A stretch of 64,000 nt of DNA from the NCBI GenBank assembly GCA_963978545.1, contig OZ021729.1:8666001-8730000 (forward strand), given 5' to 3'. Shown here piece after piece: positions 24,368 through 36,293 of this stretch (its first letter is position 1; the number at the start of each line of letters is the position of its first letter). The notes under the pieces are model-generated. The model was not told where the DNA came from and searched no databases. It saw only the letters and a list, made by a program, of their open reading frames with translations. Made by a program: the position numbers and the translations under genes. This DNA is from Linyphia triangularis. Taxonomy: Eukaryota > Arthropoda > Arachnida > Araneae > Linyphiidae.

Positions 24368-24881
24368 CATTGACGGATCCAGCGAGGGGGAGAGGGGGCG
24401 ATTGATCCCTCCGTTATTCATGAATCCCTCACTTTTTAACGTGCGCTGTTCTCAGGCTTTGGATGAAATCAATCAAGATTTGACAAATCCGTACTGAAAA
24501 TTTTTAATATAAATGTTATCATCCCAAAAAATGGAGATGAAAAAGTCAAGGACGAAGCAAGACGTAAAAAGCAAGTTATAGTTAGAAAATGTTCAATGTG
24601 TATATGTATTCGTTGTTAGATTGTTCTGTCTATCAAATTTAAGAATAATTTATCCTGAATCAAACAGTTGTAGACAACTCGAATTTACTGTCGTAAATTC
24701 ACTCGTAGCCATGTGTCCCCTTTATGTTATTGAGACTTTTTACCTCTTTGTAACATATTCTGTATAATCAAAGTTAAGTTATCCCATAGTATAGTAATAT
24801 AATACAGTATAGCAACAGAATTTACCTAAGCTATTTAACAGTCACAGCTCCCTCCGTAAAAAAACTCTGGATCCGCCCTTG
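24368..24881. mobile_element. hAT-type MITE, 514 bp
   Basis: Ends CATTGACGGATCCAG (24368-24382) and CTGGATCCGCCCTTG (24867-24881); 8-bp duplication GTGAGGAG/GTGAGGAA (24360-24367, 24882-24889) with one mismatch. No ORF. Confidence 0.8.
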
Positions 24882-25160
24882 GTGAGGAATCATGTCAACC
24901 ATCGCAAACTCCACAACGTTATTTTGTACTATAAGATGTTCATATTATTCTGTCCGACGAATACACTCCGAAAATTCCATATAACTATCTTTTAAAATTG
25001 ATTTATTTTTATTTTGTTGTGTCCATAACGACTTAACTCGAAAAACAAAAAGTTAATCTTTGTAAATATAGGGCAATCAGGTAAAATTAAGAAGTCTGAA
25101 GCATTCAAAGGATCCTCGAAAATTTTGTAAAAGTACTACAAAGACCAATGGTAGTAATCC

Positions 25161-25172
<12 letters not shown>

Positions 25173-25250
<78 letters not shown>
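25173..25250. repeat. (AT)n microsatellite
   Basis: About 39 uninterrupted AT dinucleotides after an A-tract. Confidence 0.98.
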
Positions 25251-25255
<5 letters not shown>

Positions 25256-26235
25256 AGAATTCAAAATTGAAAAAAATGTGAAGGGTGTTGAATCAAATGT
25301 CCGTAATTTCAACAGTCGATTAGGAAAATCTATTAATGATATGTTGGCGATATTAGACAAGCACTCGGTAATCCTGCCCGTGGTTCCGGACGCTTCGGTC
25401 CATTTGCCTGGCCATAGATCTAAAGAAGTCCCTCCACTGGTTTTCTTTTCTTTTGGAGCTACGTTAAAGATGTCTCCTTGAGGAATATCCGATATTAGAA
25501 GACCTTCGTGCCTCAATAACAGATACTATTACTGGGACTACGAAAATGCTACAGCGAACATAGCTGGAACTGATCTACCGTCTATCTATCCTCAAGGCTA
25601 CTAAGGGAGCCTATACATGAAAGGGCACTAATTTTTTTGGTAGTGCACTAAAAACTTTACGGGTCCTGATTTCTAATTTTAAATTTTTCTTATTCTTTTT
25701 AGCTTTCTGTTAAATATATCGGCCACTCCGAATTAGGGACATTTAATGACGACACTTTTTATAATGACTTTTTTATTTTATTATTATTATTATTATTAGT
25801 AAGATTCAAAGACAAGAATTATACGACGTTTGGTTGTTTTCAGAATTATCAAGTGTAAGGGCAACACAAGAGCCAATCTGAGCCAGAACTATACGATGGT
25901 CATTTAAAGCTTTCGTAGGTAGCTTGATTTTTGGTCTAAAAGTTTAACTATAACTATATAGATTATGTTCAGCCAGTAAACTTACATACATGTCTTCAAA
26001 GTGCCATCCAGGAACGAAAGTTCTGACTTTCTGCTTTCTTTTTTCTTCAGGCATCATTTCCCAATGAACTTAGCACGTCTACAAAATTTCATTATCTGTT
26101 TATAACTACAGGATCCAGACAGTTCGAAACAGGAGAGCTTTATTAATAAACACCAATCACTTAGTGGGCACAAAATAAACGGAAAATTATTTTGCTGATC
26201 CAAGTGTTAATGATCTGAATGTGTTTTCTTCATAG
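25251..26235. other. Intron end with a GC-richer patch of unknown origin
   Basis: 25256-25580 is less AT-rich than its surroundings and is open on both strands for 67-88 codons, yet neither translation is recognised; it may be a relic of a mobile-element ORF. Near 25835-25880, GTTTGGTTGTTTTCAG plus GGGCAACACAAGAGCC is a truncated SINE-A-like piece. The rest is plain intron. Confidence 0.45.
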
Positions 26236-26469
26236 GTCACGACGATGGAGAGAGCGAGGCGGGTTGGATTGAGGGCGTGGCCATTCTCGTGAGTGTGGTG
26301 ATCGTGGTGCTGGTGACTGCCTTCAACGATTACACCAAAGAGCGGCAGTTCCGGGGGCTGCAGAACAGAATCGAGCACGAGCACAAATTCGCTGTGATAC
26401 GAGGAGGGGAGGTCATCCAGATACCGGTCAGCGACATCGTCGTCGGCGACATATGCCAGGTCAAGTACG
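26236..26469 (+). CDS. PMCA: PMCA exon: TM2 and start of actuator domain
   Basis: Starts in the acidic TM1-TM2 loop ([10 protein letters not shown]), continues into TM2 ([19 protein letters not shown]), then the highly conserved [13 protein letters not shown] and the first strands of the actuator domain ([20 protein letters not shown], then DICQVKYG). Acceptor CATAG ends at 26235; donor GTGAGT begins at 26470. Phase 1 at both ends, 234 bp. It joins the TM1 exon through a split glycine codon (G|GT) and the TGES exon through another. Nothing is missing relative to the family over this stretch. In-frame reading past the donor soon stops, which supports the boundary. Confidence 0.96.
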
Positions 26470-26523
26470 GTGAGTACACTACCACAAAACACACACTGGC
26501 TGAACATTGAGCACTTGGATTTA

Positions 26524-26614
26524 CAGTAGAATCCCTGTTATCCGAAAAGCACGAGACCGGAACATTTTCGGTTAATCGAGATTACATAGGAATTTTCAGA
26601 TAACCGAGAAGCAT
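26524..26614. mobile_element. pogo/Tigger-like MITE fragment
   Basis: CAGTAGAATCCCTGTTATCCG after TA, followed by TTTTCGGTTAATCGAGATTAC and TCAGATAACCGAG, resembles the complete element at 54741-55202. The other end is missing. Confidence 0.55.
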
Positions 26615-26640
26615 AGACATGGGCCATGTATATATTTTAA

Positions 26641-27376
26641 GGTTCTTGACCACCTTGGAAAGCTAAAAAATACAATATTTTCTATATTTTTTATCAGGTC
26701 CTGTTTAAGGTATTGCAATGCTTTTTTTTTTTTTTTTTTTTACTTTTATTTGAAGCTTATAGAATACAAAAATACTTGTTTTGTTTTGTTTCCGAATTTC
26801 ATTTTTTAACAACTATCCAGGAGGCGCCAAAGTCGTGGCCTCAAAAAATGGTGTCCCTCGGCGGACTGTTAATCTCAGGAATGGTAAATCTGAAACAAAC
26901 AAAAAAAACGGAATTTTCAAAAGAAAGGTTCCTTACGTGATAATTTACCACAAATTTCTAAAAATAAAAAAGAATAAGAAAAAATGGCGGATGTTTGAAA
27001 AAAAGGTTGAAAAAATATCGCTGTTTTTCACTATTCTTTGCTAAAAGAACTATGGTATAATCAATTTTTTTGGCAAAATATGGTAAATTGGCATACAAAA
27101 CATCTCAACGAACAAAACAAGACCAAAATCATTGAAATCGGCCAAGTAGTTTCGGAGATTAAGTGTCCGCTATTTGAAAAAAAAAGTAGTTTCGAGAAAA
27201 ACGCGCTTAAAGTTTTTACTCGCTATTTTTTTTCAAATAGTTTTTAAAATATCAAGTTTTTTCACTTACAATTTGCTAATCTGCTTTCCCTGGACCGTAT
27301 AAAAGAAGACCACTTTCATTGAAAGCATCTTCATTCCGTTGGTGTACTTCTTTCTTAGCCAAGGTGGTCAAGTATC
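26641..27376. mobile_element. TTAA-bounded MITE, 736 bp
   Basis: TTAA at 26637-26640 and 27377-27380. The ends share CTTGACCACCTTGG inverted (26645-26658 and 27359-27372). The interior has GTTTCGAGAAAAACGCG near 27188. ORFs of 69-87 codons inside have no family resemblance. Confidence 0.8.
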
Positions 27377-27380
27377 TTAA

Positions 27381-28861
27381 CTACGTTCCTCCCTGAGAAG
27401 ATTTTCGAAAACAGTGTACTGCATTTTTTCTAGCCACAGAATACGATGAATTGCAAAGCGTTTAGTCTTTTTTTTTTTTTTTTTTAATCTCTTTTTTCTT
27501 TGTTTATCAAAGATCTTTAACCTATATATAATAATAAATATATTGGAACTCTTAATATATATTAGTTTTACAATTGAGGTATTTGGTTTTATTAATTTAA
27601 GTATGTTTTAAATACAGAGGGATGTAAAAATGTTCTACTGGCACCCTCTCGAGGCATAATGCCCGCTTCCCATATAGTGGAAAGCATTCTCCCTTAACAC
27701 TTTAAAATTATCCTGACTTGCTGATGCGCTATTCTAGTGCAGTTCTGTTCTTATGTAGCTCGTGCACCCAAAATATCTAATGCCCATGTACCAACTTTTT
27801 TGCATAGCCAACGGCATTACAATTCTTTATGTGCACTATATTAAAAAAATATCTGTAACAAGTTCACATATATAGAGCTTGTGAGATATGAGCACGATAT
27901 TGTTTATAAAATATTAAAAAAAAAGCATTTCCTCTTATGCACCAGTCGTAATATTTGACTATAACTTTACGAGCTATGCAGTTATCTTATGTCTATTTAT
28001 TATAGAAAGTACTTGTTTAATTTTCAAAAATTATTAAAAGGACATGTTTATTTACCAAAAAAGCACATATAAGGTAATAGTTTATTTAGAAAACTTATTA
28101 ATAAACAATGGTTGAAATTCTACCCAAGATTGAATTTCAACTCCTGCTGCCCAGTATTCTAAATTTCTCTAACTAAATAACCTTTTCTCTTCAACCATTT
28201 CCTCATTCAGTCAATTTTATTTTGTTAAATTAAATGCCTCATATATATAACCAAAATCAGTCATCATAAATTAAAAGGGGTCTATCCTGAAAAGGTTTAC
28301 ATTACTTTAATAGTTAGTAATGCCTACTTTGATCAAGAAGTCATTCAGTAATTATAAATCATCGAATGCCATCATTAAATCTAATTAAACATTTTGAATA
28401 AAACAAAGGACGTTTGTTTTTATTTTTTAAAATAATTAATTTCTTAACTCCACTTCGAAACATAATCTAATATTTCAAATATAAACTTGCATTATTACAA
28501 TTTCTGATATTTTCTACTGATGCTGTTTCTAATTCTTTTGAGCATCGATATGCTTATAATTAACTTTTATAATTACGATATGTATTTAAAATTTAATTTT
28601 CGAGAAGAAAACTTCCACATTATCTCGTAAGGACATTTATGAGTCAATCGAGTTATTTTTGGAATTTTCATACTTTTTCCAGTTTTACTTAGGGATATTA
28701 TATTAGATATCCATTTACAAACGTCACTTTCTACCCTCTAATCGTTATGAGTCGATTGCAAATTGTATCTATACACTATCACATAATATAAACTAAACCA
28801 TTTCATACTATTTGATTAAGCTGGCTTTGTACTTTCAATGATGCTTACTTTTCTGTACCAG
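27381..28861. other. AT-rich intron, nothing recognised
   Basis: T-tract near 27471; no repeat boundary found. Confidence 0.5.
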
Positions 28862-28987
28862 GTGACCTCCTACCTGCGGATGGAATTGTCATCCAAAGCA
28901 ACGACTTGAAAGTGGACGAAAGTTCATTGACAGGAGAATCAGATCATGTGAAAAAAGGAGAAGACCACGACCCCATGATGCTCTCAG
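28862..28987 (+). CDS. PMCA: PMCA exon: actuator domain with TGES loop
   Basis: Encodes [20 protein letters not shown], then [20 protein letters not shown] and S. TGES is the actuator-domain loop that P-type ATPases use to position water for dephosphorylation of the E2P intermediate; all four residues are present. DLLPADG and DHVKK are diagnostic for the P2B branch. Acceptor GTACCAG ends at 28861; donor GTAATC begins at 28988. Both flanking introns are phase 1; at 126 bp it is among the shortest exons here. A long degenerate array of AACATAATGTCT-like units starts about 40 bp beyond the donor. Confidence 0.96.
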
Positions 28988-29029
28988 GTAATCAATCATT
29001 GTTTCATCCATCAATCACAACCTTATCTC

Positions 29030-29860
29030 TCTTAACATGAAAATGCAATATCGCTGACCTTAATCATCTCAACCCAATATATTAATACATAGCCGTTCGA
29101 ACATGAAGTCCCTAACCTTCCAACATAATGCCTTAAACTTTCCCAATATAGCATGTCTAACCTAATTTCTTCTGTTATATCTTAACCATTCCAGCATGGC
29201 ATCTTTAATCTTAATCCCTCCAGCAAAATATCTTCAAGCATCGTAACATAACGTCTGTAACCTTTAGTCCTTCCAACATACTGTCTTTAACCATTCTAAC
29301 ATAACATCTCTAACATTAATCATTCCAACATAATGTCTTTAACCATCCAAGCATAGCATCTACATTCTAAAATATTAATCTTTCCAACATAATGTTTTTA
29401 ACCATCCCAACAAAACGTCTCTAATCTTAATTCTTCTAACATAATGCCTATCTTTTAGCATCACAACAGAATATCTTAAATTCTACGAGGATAATATGAT
29501 GTTTTAACAATAACCATTCCAACATAATGTCTCTTAACGCATGCCTTTTACAATTCAACCTATTATCACCCAATGTAGAGTCTCGAACAATCCAAACATA
29601 ATATCTCGATCTGAATAATATTCTGAAGTAAAATGCTTAATGATTCATTCGATCAACCACTTAATATTTGTCATTTCTATCTGATGTTCTCAACATTAAG
29701 TAAATAAACAATCCTAGTCTAATTTCCCTAACCCTATCAACACAAACTATAATCTCAACAAAATAACTCCTTCCTCCATAATGTATAAAATCAACTCTGC
29801 ATAATGTCTTTAAACATCTCAGTTTAATGATTTTAACCTTCTAAATTTAATATGTAATAA
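29030..29860. repeat. Degenerate array of AACATAATGTCT-like units
   Basis: Words of the type TCCAACATAATGTCTTTAACC recur every ~25-35 bp through the region with much divergence. The array begins about 40 bp after the donor of the TGES exon. Confidence 0.75.
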
Positions 29861-30080
29861 AGTATACCAAATTCATGTCGTGCATTATGAACAGCCCCAA
29901 CATTACTTTTAAAAGGTATGTTAATAGCACGTACGTTGATATTCATTACGCCTACATGTGTTGTGCTCTAAGCGTTGATCCTCAAACTAATATAGTATCA
30001 CGAATTTTTACAGAGAAAATACCATTACAGTGTTTTCAAAATAAAAACTGATAATTTATTCTTCGTTTCAGAGGCTAAGC

Positions 30081-30797
30081 GCCTTATTACACAGAGCCAC
30101 TTCTATGGCGCACTTTAGCCACAGTAAAAGCTATCAAGCTAGCCACTGATGTGGCTCAGTATAATAAGCTACATAGCATTGCATGTATCGCTTAGAGTCT
30201 GAGTGCCACAAGCGACAAATGCAACCTCTAGCCACAGCAGTGGCCCAGTATAATAAGCTCCATAGGATTGCATGTATCTCTTAGAGTCTGAATGCCTCAA
30301 GCGACAAATACAATCTCTAGCCACAGCAGTGGCCCAGTATAATAAGCTCCATAGGATTGCTTGTATCGCTTAGAGTCTGAGAGCCACAAGCGACAAATGC
30401 AACCTCTAGCCACAGCAGTGGCCCAGTATAATAAGCTCCAGAGGATTGCATGTATCGCTTAGAGTCTGAGTGCCACAAGCGACAAATGCAACCTCTAGCC
30501 ACAGCAGTGGCCCAGTATAATAAGCTCCAGAGGATTGCATGTATCGCTTAGAGTCTGAGTGCCACAAGCGACAAATGCAACCTCTAGCCACAGCAGTGGC
30601 CCAGTATAATAAGCTCCATAGGATTGCATGTATCGCTTAGAGTCTGAATGCCACAAGCGACAAATGCAACCTCTAGCCACAGCAGTGGCCCAGTATAATA
30701 AGCTCCAGAGGATTGCTTGTATCGCTAAGAGTGGCTTGTCTGAGCGTCTGAAACTTTGGCGAGCGCGTGCAACTGCAATGGCTCTGTATAATAAGGA
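30081..30797. mobile_element. TIR element with internal 89-bp tandem array
   Basis: CTTATTACACAGAGCCA (30083-30099) is inverted as TGGCTCTGTATAATAAG (30779-30795). Between them are seven 89-bp units starting at 30140, 30229, 30318, 30407, 30496, 30585 and 30674 (TAGCCACAGCAGTGGCCCAG, then TATAATAAGCTCC and so on), the last degenerate. Each unit holds GTGGCYCAGTATAATAAG, a close match to the right terminal repeat. The three 61-codon frames here are repeat translations. Confidence 0.8.
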
Positions 30798-30899
30798 CCG
30801 TAGAAAGATTTCTCTAAACGACAGTGAACTCCTTGTCGAGCTTTAAAACATAGCTTCAGCATAATTCAGGCACCGCTAAATCAAGTGGTGACCTCAGTA

Positions 30900-31235
30900 G
30901 CACAAATACTCTGGCCAATATCACTTGAGATTGGCCAATTCCAATGTAAACCGTTGTAGACTGGGCGTTGTTATGGATCTTGGCCAACCTCGCCGAATGC
31001 TGCGTAAAATAAACTAGAAGTTTTGAAATGTTGATGCAGAGTTTTAAGATTGAAATACAGTTTTATAAGAAAGATCGGGGTGTAAAAAATATGTTTTGTG
31101 GGGGCTTTGATATATTAATTTTACAAAAAATCGTGTATATTGATACGATGTTTGAGATTCGGCATGGACTGACCAATCTTCACAAAACCCCAGTTTTTGA
31201 CATTGGCCAATATTGCTGTGCCACCTTGGGATCTC
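30900..31235 (-). mobile_element. Interspersed element P, copy 2 (inverted)
   Basis: Reverse relative of 11666-12025: on the minus strand it reads GGTGGCACAGCAATATTGGCCAAT, ATCAACATTTCAAAACTTC and GATATTGGCCAGAG. ORFs of 72-97 codons here have no family resemblance. Confidence 0.6.
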
Positions 31236-32214
31236 CTTTCAAAACCGCACTCAACATACAACACATACACTTGCAGCAGCAGCTTTCCAGTTTCTTTCTC
31301 AACCACCGCAGTACTCGTTGATAGCTCATTCTGAATCAATAATCCAAATGAAATCTTATAATAACTGCGGTATAATCATCAAGCGAGAGTAGCTCCGCTT
31401 ATATATCAAATAGCAAATTCGTCAGAAACGTAGCAAAACTGCATACAAGTATATCAAAGCATCAAAAACGCGCTTTCTATCTCGAATGCTAGTTACATAC
31501 TAATAATGTCAAAAACATTTTATTTAAATTACATTGCTTAAATACAATCACACTGTTCGTGTGGAAATTTTCCTTTTAAATTCAGGAATGCATCAAAGAT
31601 GGCTTAAAATATAATTTAATTTTAAATTAAATGGTTTTGAAATGATGTTTGGTTTATTACAATTTCTGAATTTAAAAAAGGATTTAATGGGATTTTTCCT
31701 GTTTTAATGTTGAATTCAAATCGTATATGGTTTGAAATAAACAAAATTATGTTATAAAACTTTATTTTAAACTTTTTATATTGACTTTTAAATATGTCAC
31801 CTGTTATAAAACCTGTTATAAAAAAAAAAAACTTCGTAGTCTTCTAAATGTGCAATGATGTAGTTTTAATCCTCGGAAGGGTAATTTTTAAATATTTAAA
31901 GGATAATTTTGTATTTATTTTTTATTTTTTTTTCCATTTCATAAGCACCATTTATTAGGAAATTGCCAAAACATAATTTTTATTTTACAGTTAATAGTTT
32001 AAATTGCCATTAAAATAGTCCAAACACATTTAAGAAGACTTATGGTTTAGAGCTCTAATTAAGAGGTTTTTTAAAACCCTTTATCTTCTGATAATACTCT
32101 TGAGAAAATATTGTAAAAAGTTTCTATGAAGTCGAAAACCGTGAAAATATCACTTTTTCAAAGACTCATATCACTTTCAATTATAACACTGTCGTTTAAA
32201 ATCTAATGTATGAT
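31236..32214. other. AT-rich intron, nothing recognised
   Basis: No feature identified. Confidence 0.5.
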
Positions 32215-32770
32215 ACCCCTTGGCGAGTTTTTGAAAGTAGGCGCTTCGGCGCCAATATTGGCAACCAGTAATCAAGGTTTTCCGACAATCCTAATGACCG
32301 TTTGGATTTGGCAACACGGCACGGCTTGATCACAGATTTCGATAAACAATTAAAAAGACGGTTGAACGCCAGGAAAATTAATCCGTTGCCAAATGCCGTT
32401 GGGTGGATAAAAAAAACGGATTGCCGAGGATTGAAAATAAAATCTTGGATTGTACATAACAAAAATGACAATAGTAGACCTTAATTAGTAATGATGTGCA
32501 AAAAAAAATATCTACTCTAGCATTTTACAATGTTTCTCGCAACTGTAAAAGTGAACTGTGATTGGTTAATCATCCACCCATCATTATCATCAACCACCGA
32601 CGCGTTTTTCTTCTTGCATTGACATCGGAGCAGTCTATTCAGTTGTTTATCTATATCGATGGGCGTGTTTCAATGCCATTTTGGATTTGGCGACTCAGCC
32701 TTTTAACGTCATTTCAATTTGGCGACTTTTTTGAAAAAGTCGCCAAGGGGCATCGTACAGTAAATCTTAA
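32215..32770 (+). repeat. Interspersed repeat Q, copy 1
   Basis: Contains GGATTGCCGAGGATTGAAAA, CAATAGTAGACCTTAATTAG, AGTGAACTGTGATTGGTTAA and TATATCGATGG, all repeated in the same order and orientation at 33835-34155. Ends in TTGGCGAC/GTCGCCAA words. It finishes about 70 bp before the THVMEGSG exon. Confidence 0.75.
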
Positions 32771-32838
32771 CCAAATCCTCTATTATTTGGTGTATTCTTT
32801 CATTTGACTTTTAAATAATGATGACGATTTGTTTTCAG

Positions 32839-32973
32839 GTACACACGTCATGGAAGGCAGCGGCAAGATGGTTGTGGCTGCTGTCGGGGTCAACTCCCAA
32901 GCAGGTATCATCTTCACACTATTGGGGGCAGCAAAAGACGAAGAGCACGCAGTACAGAAACCTCCACCGAAAG
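32839..32973 (+). CDS. PMCA: PMCA exon: end of actuator domain
   Basis: Encodes [20 protein letters not shown] and [20 protein letters not shown] followed by PPPK. This is the end of the actuator domain and the start of the variable cytosolic linker before TM3, which in vertebrate PMCAs is the splice-site-A and phospholipid-sensitive region. Acceptor TTTTCAG ends at 32838; donor GTAAGC begins at 32974. Phase 1 at both ends, 135 bp. The exon is hemmed in by direct copies of one repeat (about 32335-32660 and 33835-34155) and by a 0.7 kb interspersed repeat that starts about 60 bp downstream. Confidence 0.96.
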
Positions 32974-33036
32974 GTAAGCCATATAAATTTGATTATATTG
33001 GTTTTTTTTACTTTCAATTACCCATACATATACATA

Positions 33037-33770
33037 GGGTAATGAAAGTATAGTATTCGATCAAAAAAAAAATAGATTTTTTTTTTTGCATTTCTCCACG
33101 TTTTGAAACATCCTGATCTCAAAAAAGTGATTTAGAAAAAATGTCTGTCTGTGTGTCTGTGGTCAGCATAACTCCCTAACAAATTGACCTACTATGTTCA
33201 AATTTGGCATAAGGGTTGCTGGTGGCCATGGGACCTACCATTAAGGTTTTCGTCACAATCGCGCACGCTCATAAGGTAGTCAATCATTGAAAAAATCATG
33301 TTTTTCAATGATTGCTAAAAAACGGCTCCACCAATTTTCATAAAAATTGCTGTGCTAATGCCTCTTAAGGTGTTCTAAACAACCCCAACACCGAAATTCC
33401 CTTAAAAATGCTTTAGTGGCGTAAAAAGTTGGAAAACGAATGCCTTCAACACAGAGTTTTCATTCCTTTAGCATACCTCATCAACGATCGTTTTTTCTCC
33501 TCCCCTCTATTTCACTTACAATAAAGGATAATATAAGGATTATAGAAAAGTATATCACCAAAATCACTATTTTAGAGGAGTGGTTTATTTTTTTTATTTG
33601 TTTAAAGACCCATACAAGAATTATCGCAAAATATATCAACAAACTGGCCATTTTTTCTAAATGAACGATGAAAGTATAAAAACCATAAATGACACAAATT
33701 GACATCAGTATTATTATAGTGTAATTGAAAGTTGTGCGATGTTCCACACCCCTAATGCCTAGACATACAT
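33037..33770 (-). repeat. Interspersed repeat family L, copy 4 (inverted)
   Basis: Starts GGGTAATGAAAGTATAGTATTC and reads the L landmarks in reverse (GGTCAGCATAACTCCC, ACCATTAAGGTTTTCGTC, AACACAGAGTTTTCATTCC, CAACGATCGTTTTT). Lies about 60 bp after the exon donor at 32974. Confidence 0.8.
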
Positions 33771-33834
33771 TGTTTCTTCTTTACAAATTAAATAACCTAT
33801 ACGTACCAGATGACAAAAAAAATTAAAAACAACT

Positions 33835-34155
33835 TAATAGACTGCTTAACGCTGGGAAAATGAAGCCGTTGCCAAAGGCAATTGGTGGGATAAAAAATAC
33901 GGATTGCCGAGGATTGAAAATAAAATTTTGGGTTGTACACAGCAGAAATGTCAATAGTAGACCTTAATTAGTAATAATGTGCAAAAAAATATCTACTCTA
34001 ACACTTTACAAGATTTTTCGCATTCCCATCCAACTATAAAAGTGAACTGTGATTGGTTAATCATCCCACCAGCTTCGCAATCCCCGGCGCTTTTTTCTTT
34101 TTGCATTGACAATGGAGCAGACTATCCAGTTGTTAATTTATATCGATGGTTACAG
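33835..34155 (+). repeat. Interspersed repeat Q, copy 2
   Basis: Direct repeat of copy 1 from GCTTAACGCTGGGAAAATGA to TATATCGATGG. With copy 1 it flanks the 32839-32973 exon. Confidence 0.75.
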
Positions 34156-34330
34156 CAAATTAATAATAGATAACTAAGAAATAAGCAACTGGTAAAAAGA
34201 CATATTTGTCGATTATGGTAACTTCATCAGAGGGTCGATTATGGTGTCACACCATAACTAAATTACCATGATTGACAAATATGGCTTTTTACCAATTGTT
34301 TATTTCTTAGTTATTTATTAATTATTATCT
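34156..34330. repeat. Fold-back hairpin, ~75-bp arms
   Basis: AACTAAGAAATAAGCAACTGG and AAAAAGACATATTTGTC are inverted as GACAAATATGGCTTTTTACC and AATTGTTTATTTCTTAGTT. Confidence 0.75.
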
Positions 34331-34404
34331 GTGACTATACGTACCAGTTCAGAATCAAAGATAAAATGCGGTATAGCATTTTACTCATAGCAGTTTTCCA
34401 GTTT

Positions 34405-34583
34405 GACTGTGGCCCACCAAAAGGCTGTGTTCTGGCCTCGCATGCTAAAGGTCCCGAGTTCGAATCCTGTGTAAGGCATGGATGTTCATTGTGGTTCGGA
34501 ATCCATATTAAGTTGTAGGTACTGGCATGATTAGGTGTTGTTATGCAAAAAAAAATAGTTAGTTGAGTGTACAAACCAACCAG
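34405..34583 (+). mobile_element. SINE family B, copy 3
   Basis: GCCTCGCATGCTAAAGGTCCC, B box AGTTCGAATCC, AGGCATGGATGTTCATTG, tail ACAAACCAACC. The anticodon-arm-like segment GGCCTCGCATGC has the CTYGCAT loop of tRNA-Ala, so an alanine tRNA ancestor is likely. Confidence 0.8.
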
Positions 34584-35283
34584 GTAAAATGTGATTTCAC
34601 GTCGTTAACTAGATGGTACATGTTGCATGAAAATTATTAGTAAAATCAAAATAGTTACTTTAAATGCTCGAACATTTATTTTATACCTCTGTTCAAAAGA
34701 TCAATTAGTTGATAGAGCTTATGAACGGCAACATCACAAGACAACTGCTATGTTCGCGAGCGAATGAAATGGGCATTGTAGCTCTAATGATACGTGAAAA
34801 ATTGAATTATTTTCAATGGCTATAGTTATTTATCCCAAATACTGCTAAATGATGAAACTTCACTCAAAATAACGCCTAGGATTAGGTTCGTAGATCTTAA
34901 TCCCGTTTTATCTGTATTGCATAAACTTTGACTGAAGACAGATTTTGTTGAGTAGTTAGCAAGGGATGTCTAAAAAACCATATAAAAATGTAATGTTATG
35001 TTCAATATACAACAATCTTCCTTATACTTACGCACACACAAAAAAAATTGCATTTCACATGGACATTTCTTCGTTTATTCATCTAGTTTCATAACAAAAT
35101 TCTAATATTCCAATTTTAAATTCCTCAATTTGTTTTGAAGCGTCAAGTATGTCTCTGCATGATAATTTGAATTACGAATCTCGCTTTATCTCCAAATCTT
35201 CATCAACATTAGAGACATCCTCGTTAGTATTTCAGAAATTAACTAGTGGTTTGTTTTTGTAAAACAAACATTTTAGTGGATAT
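34584..35283. other. AT-rich intron, nothing recognised
   Basis: No feature identified. Confidence 0.5.
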
Positions 35284-35291
35284 ATAATGAA

Positions 35292-35681
35292 AAGAGATGG
35301 ATTTAAGAGTGCGTCGCCTATAGGCTAAAGTCTATTTGCCACCCCCTCTATAGTTCATACATACTTAATGCATTTGTTTAATACAACAAAAGGATAAAAT
35401 TCATTGTTTTCATCTTTTTTAATAAGATTGCGCTACAAGAAAATTATAGTACAAGATTACGTGCTGTGAATTTGTATTATGTTATAGTTTTAGAAAGTAG
35501 GTTATGTAGAAAGACTAAAACATATTTTTAAATAGCATGTAATCTTAAATTCCTACGGAAAATATTATTAACGTCGAAAATACTTCATTTTAACTTTTGA
35601 ATAAATTGCCAAACTACCGCCCCCTGAAAATTTGCCGCTCTAGGCTGCAGCCTACTTAGCCTATTTAGAAATACGGCCCTG
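35292..35681. mobile_element. hAT-type MITE with CAGGGCCG end
   Basis: The right end reads (inverted) CAGGGCCGTATTTCTAAATA, the classic start of many hAT elements. The left end AAGAGATGGATTTAAGAG is a diverged partner. 8-bp duplication ATAATGAA/ATAATAAA (35284-35291, 35682-35689), one mismatch. Subterminal CCTATAGGC/GGCTGCAGCC words. Confidence 0.65.
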
Positions 35682-36106
35682 ATAATAAATATAATTTTTA
35701 ATGCTCTACGTAAAACTTCAGTTGTTTTCAGACTATTTCAACTTATTAGGCAAAATATTCAACTGGTATTTGTAACAAAGGAACATGTAATATCGTTAAT
35801 GGAAGCTACAGGAGCCTCTATTAATAAACCATTTGCCCTCTCCGATGGGAATTGTATTTTTCCTTCTATTTCATTACATATAAATAAATGTAACATTCGT
35901 GTATCCACAAATAGGTTAAATAATTGAAGGAATTACGGAGTGGGATGATCATTCCATACATATATGTATCGATGATACAATATTGTTTATTTATTAAATT
36001 CTAACTTCTATGAGTTTGTGCACCATTAAATAGTTATAAAAAAATATTTAATAAAAAAAAAGTGCGTATTTAAATTCATGTTTTTAAAGATATTACTGAA
36101 GTATTT

Positions 36107-36293
36107 GGTTGGTTGGTTGGTTGTTTTCAGATTATCTGGTACCGTCAGCAACACGAGGACTATAACGCGCCGAAACATTCATCATTTGATAAGCCAACAT
36201 ACATTTACAAACACCCATGCCTTACACGGGACTCGAACCCGCAACCTCGTGGTCTAGAAGCTAGCATGCTAACCCCAATACGGTTTGGTCGGC
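36107..36293 (-). mobile_element. SINE family A, copy 8
   Basis: Reverse copy from GGTTGGTTGGTTGG to CGGTTTGGTCGGC, 12-bp duplication ACTGAAGTATTT (36095-36106, 36294-36305), perfect. The 61-codon ORF here is SINE sequence. Confidence 0.92.

Noticed and set aside
30317..30680. Three identical-looking 61-codon minus-strand ORFs
   Set aside because: They recur every 89 bp and are translations of the tandem unit.
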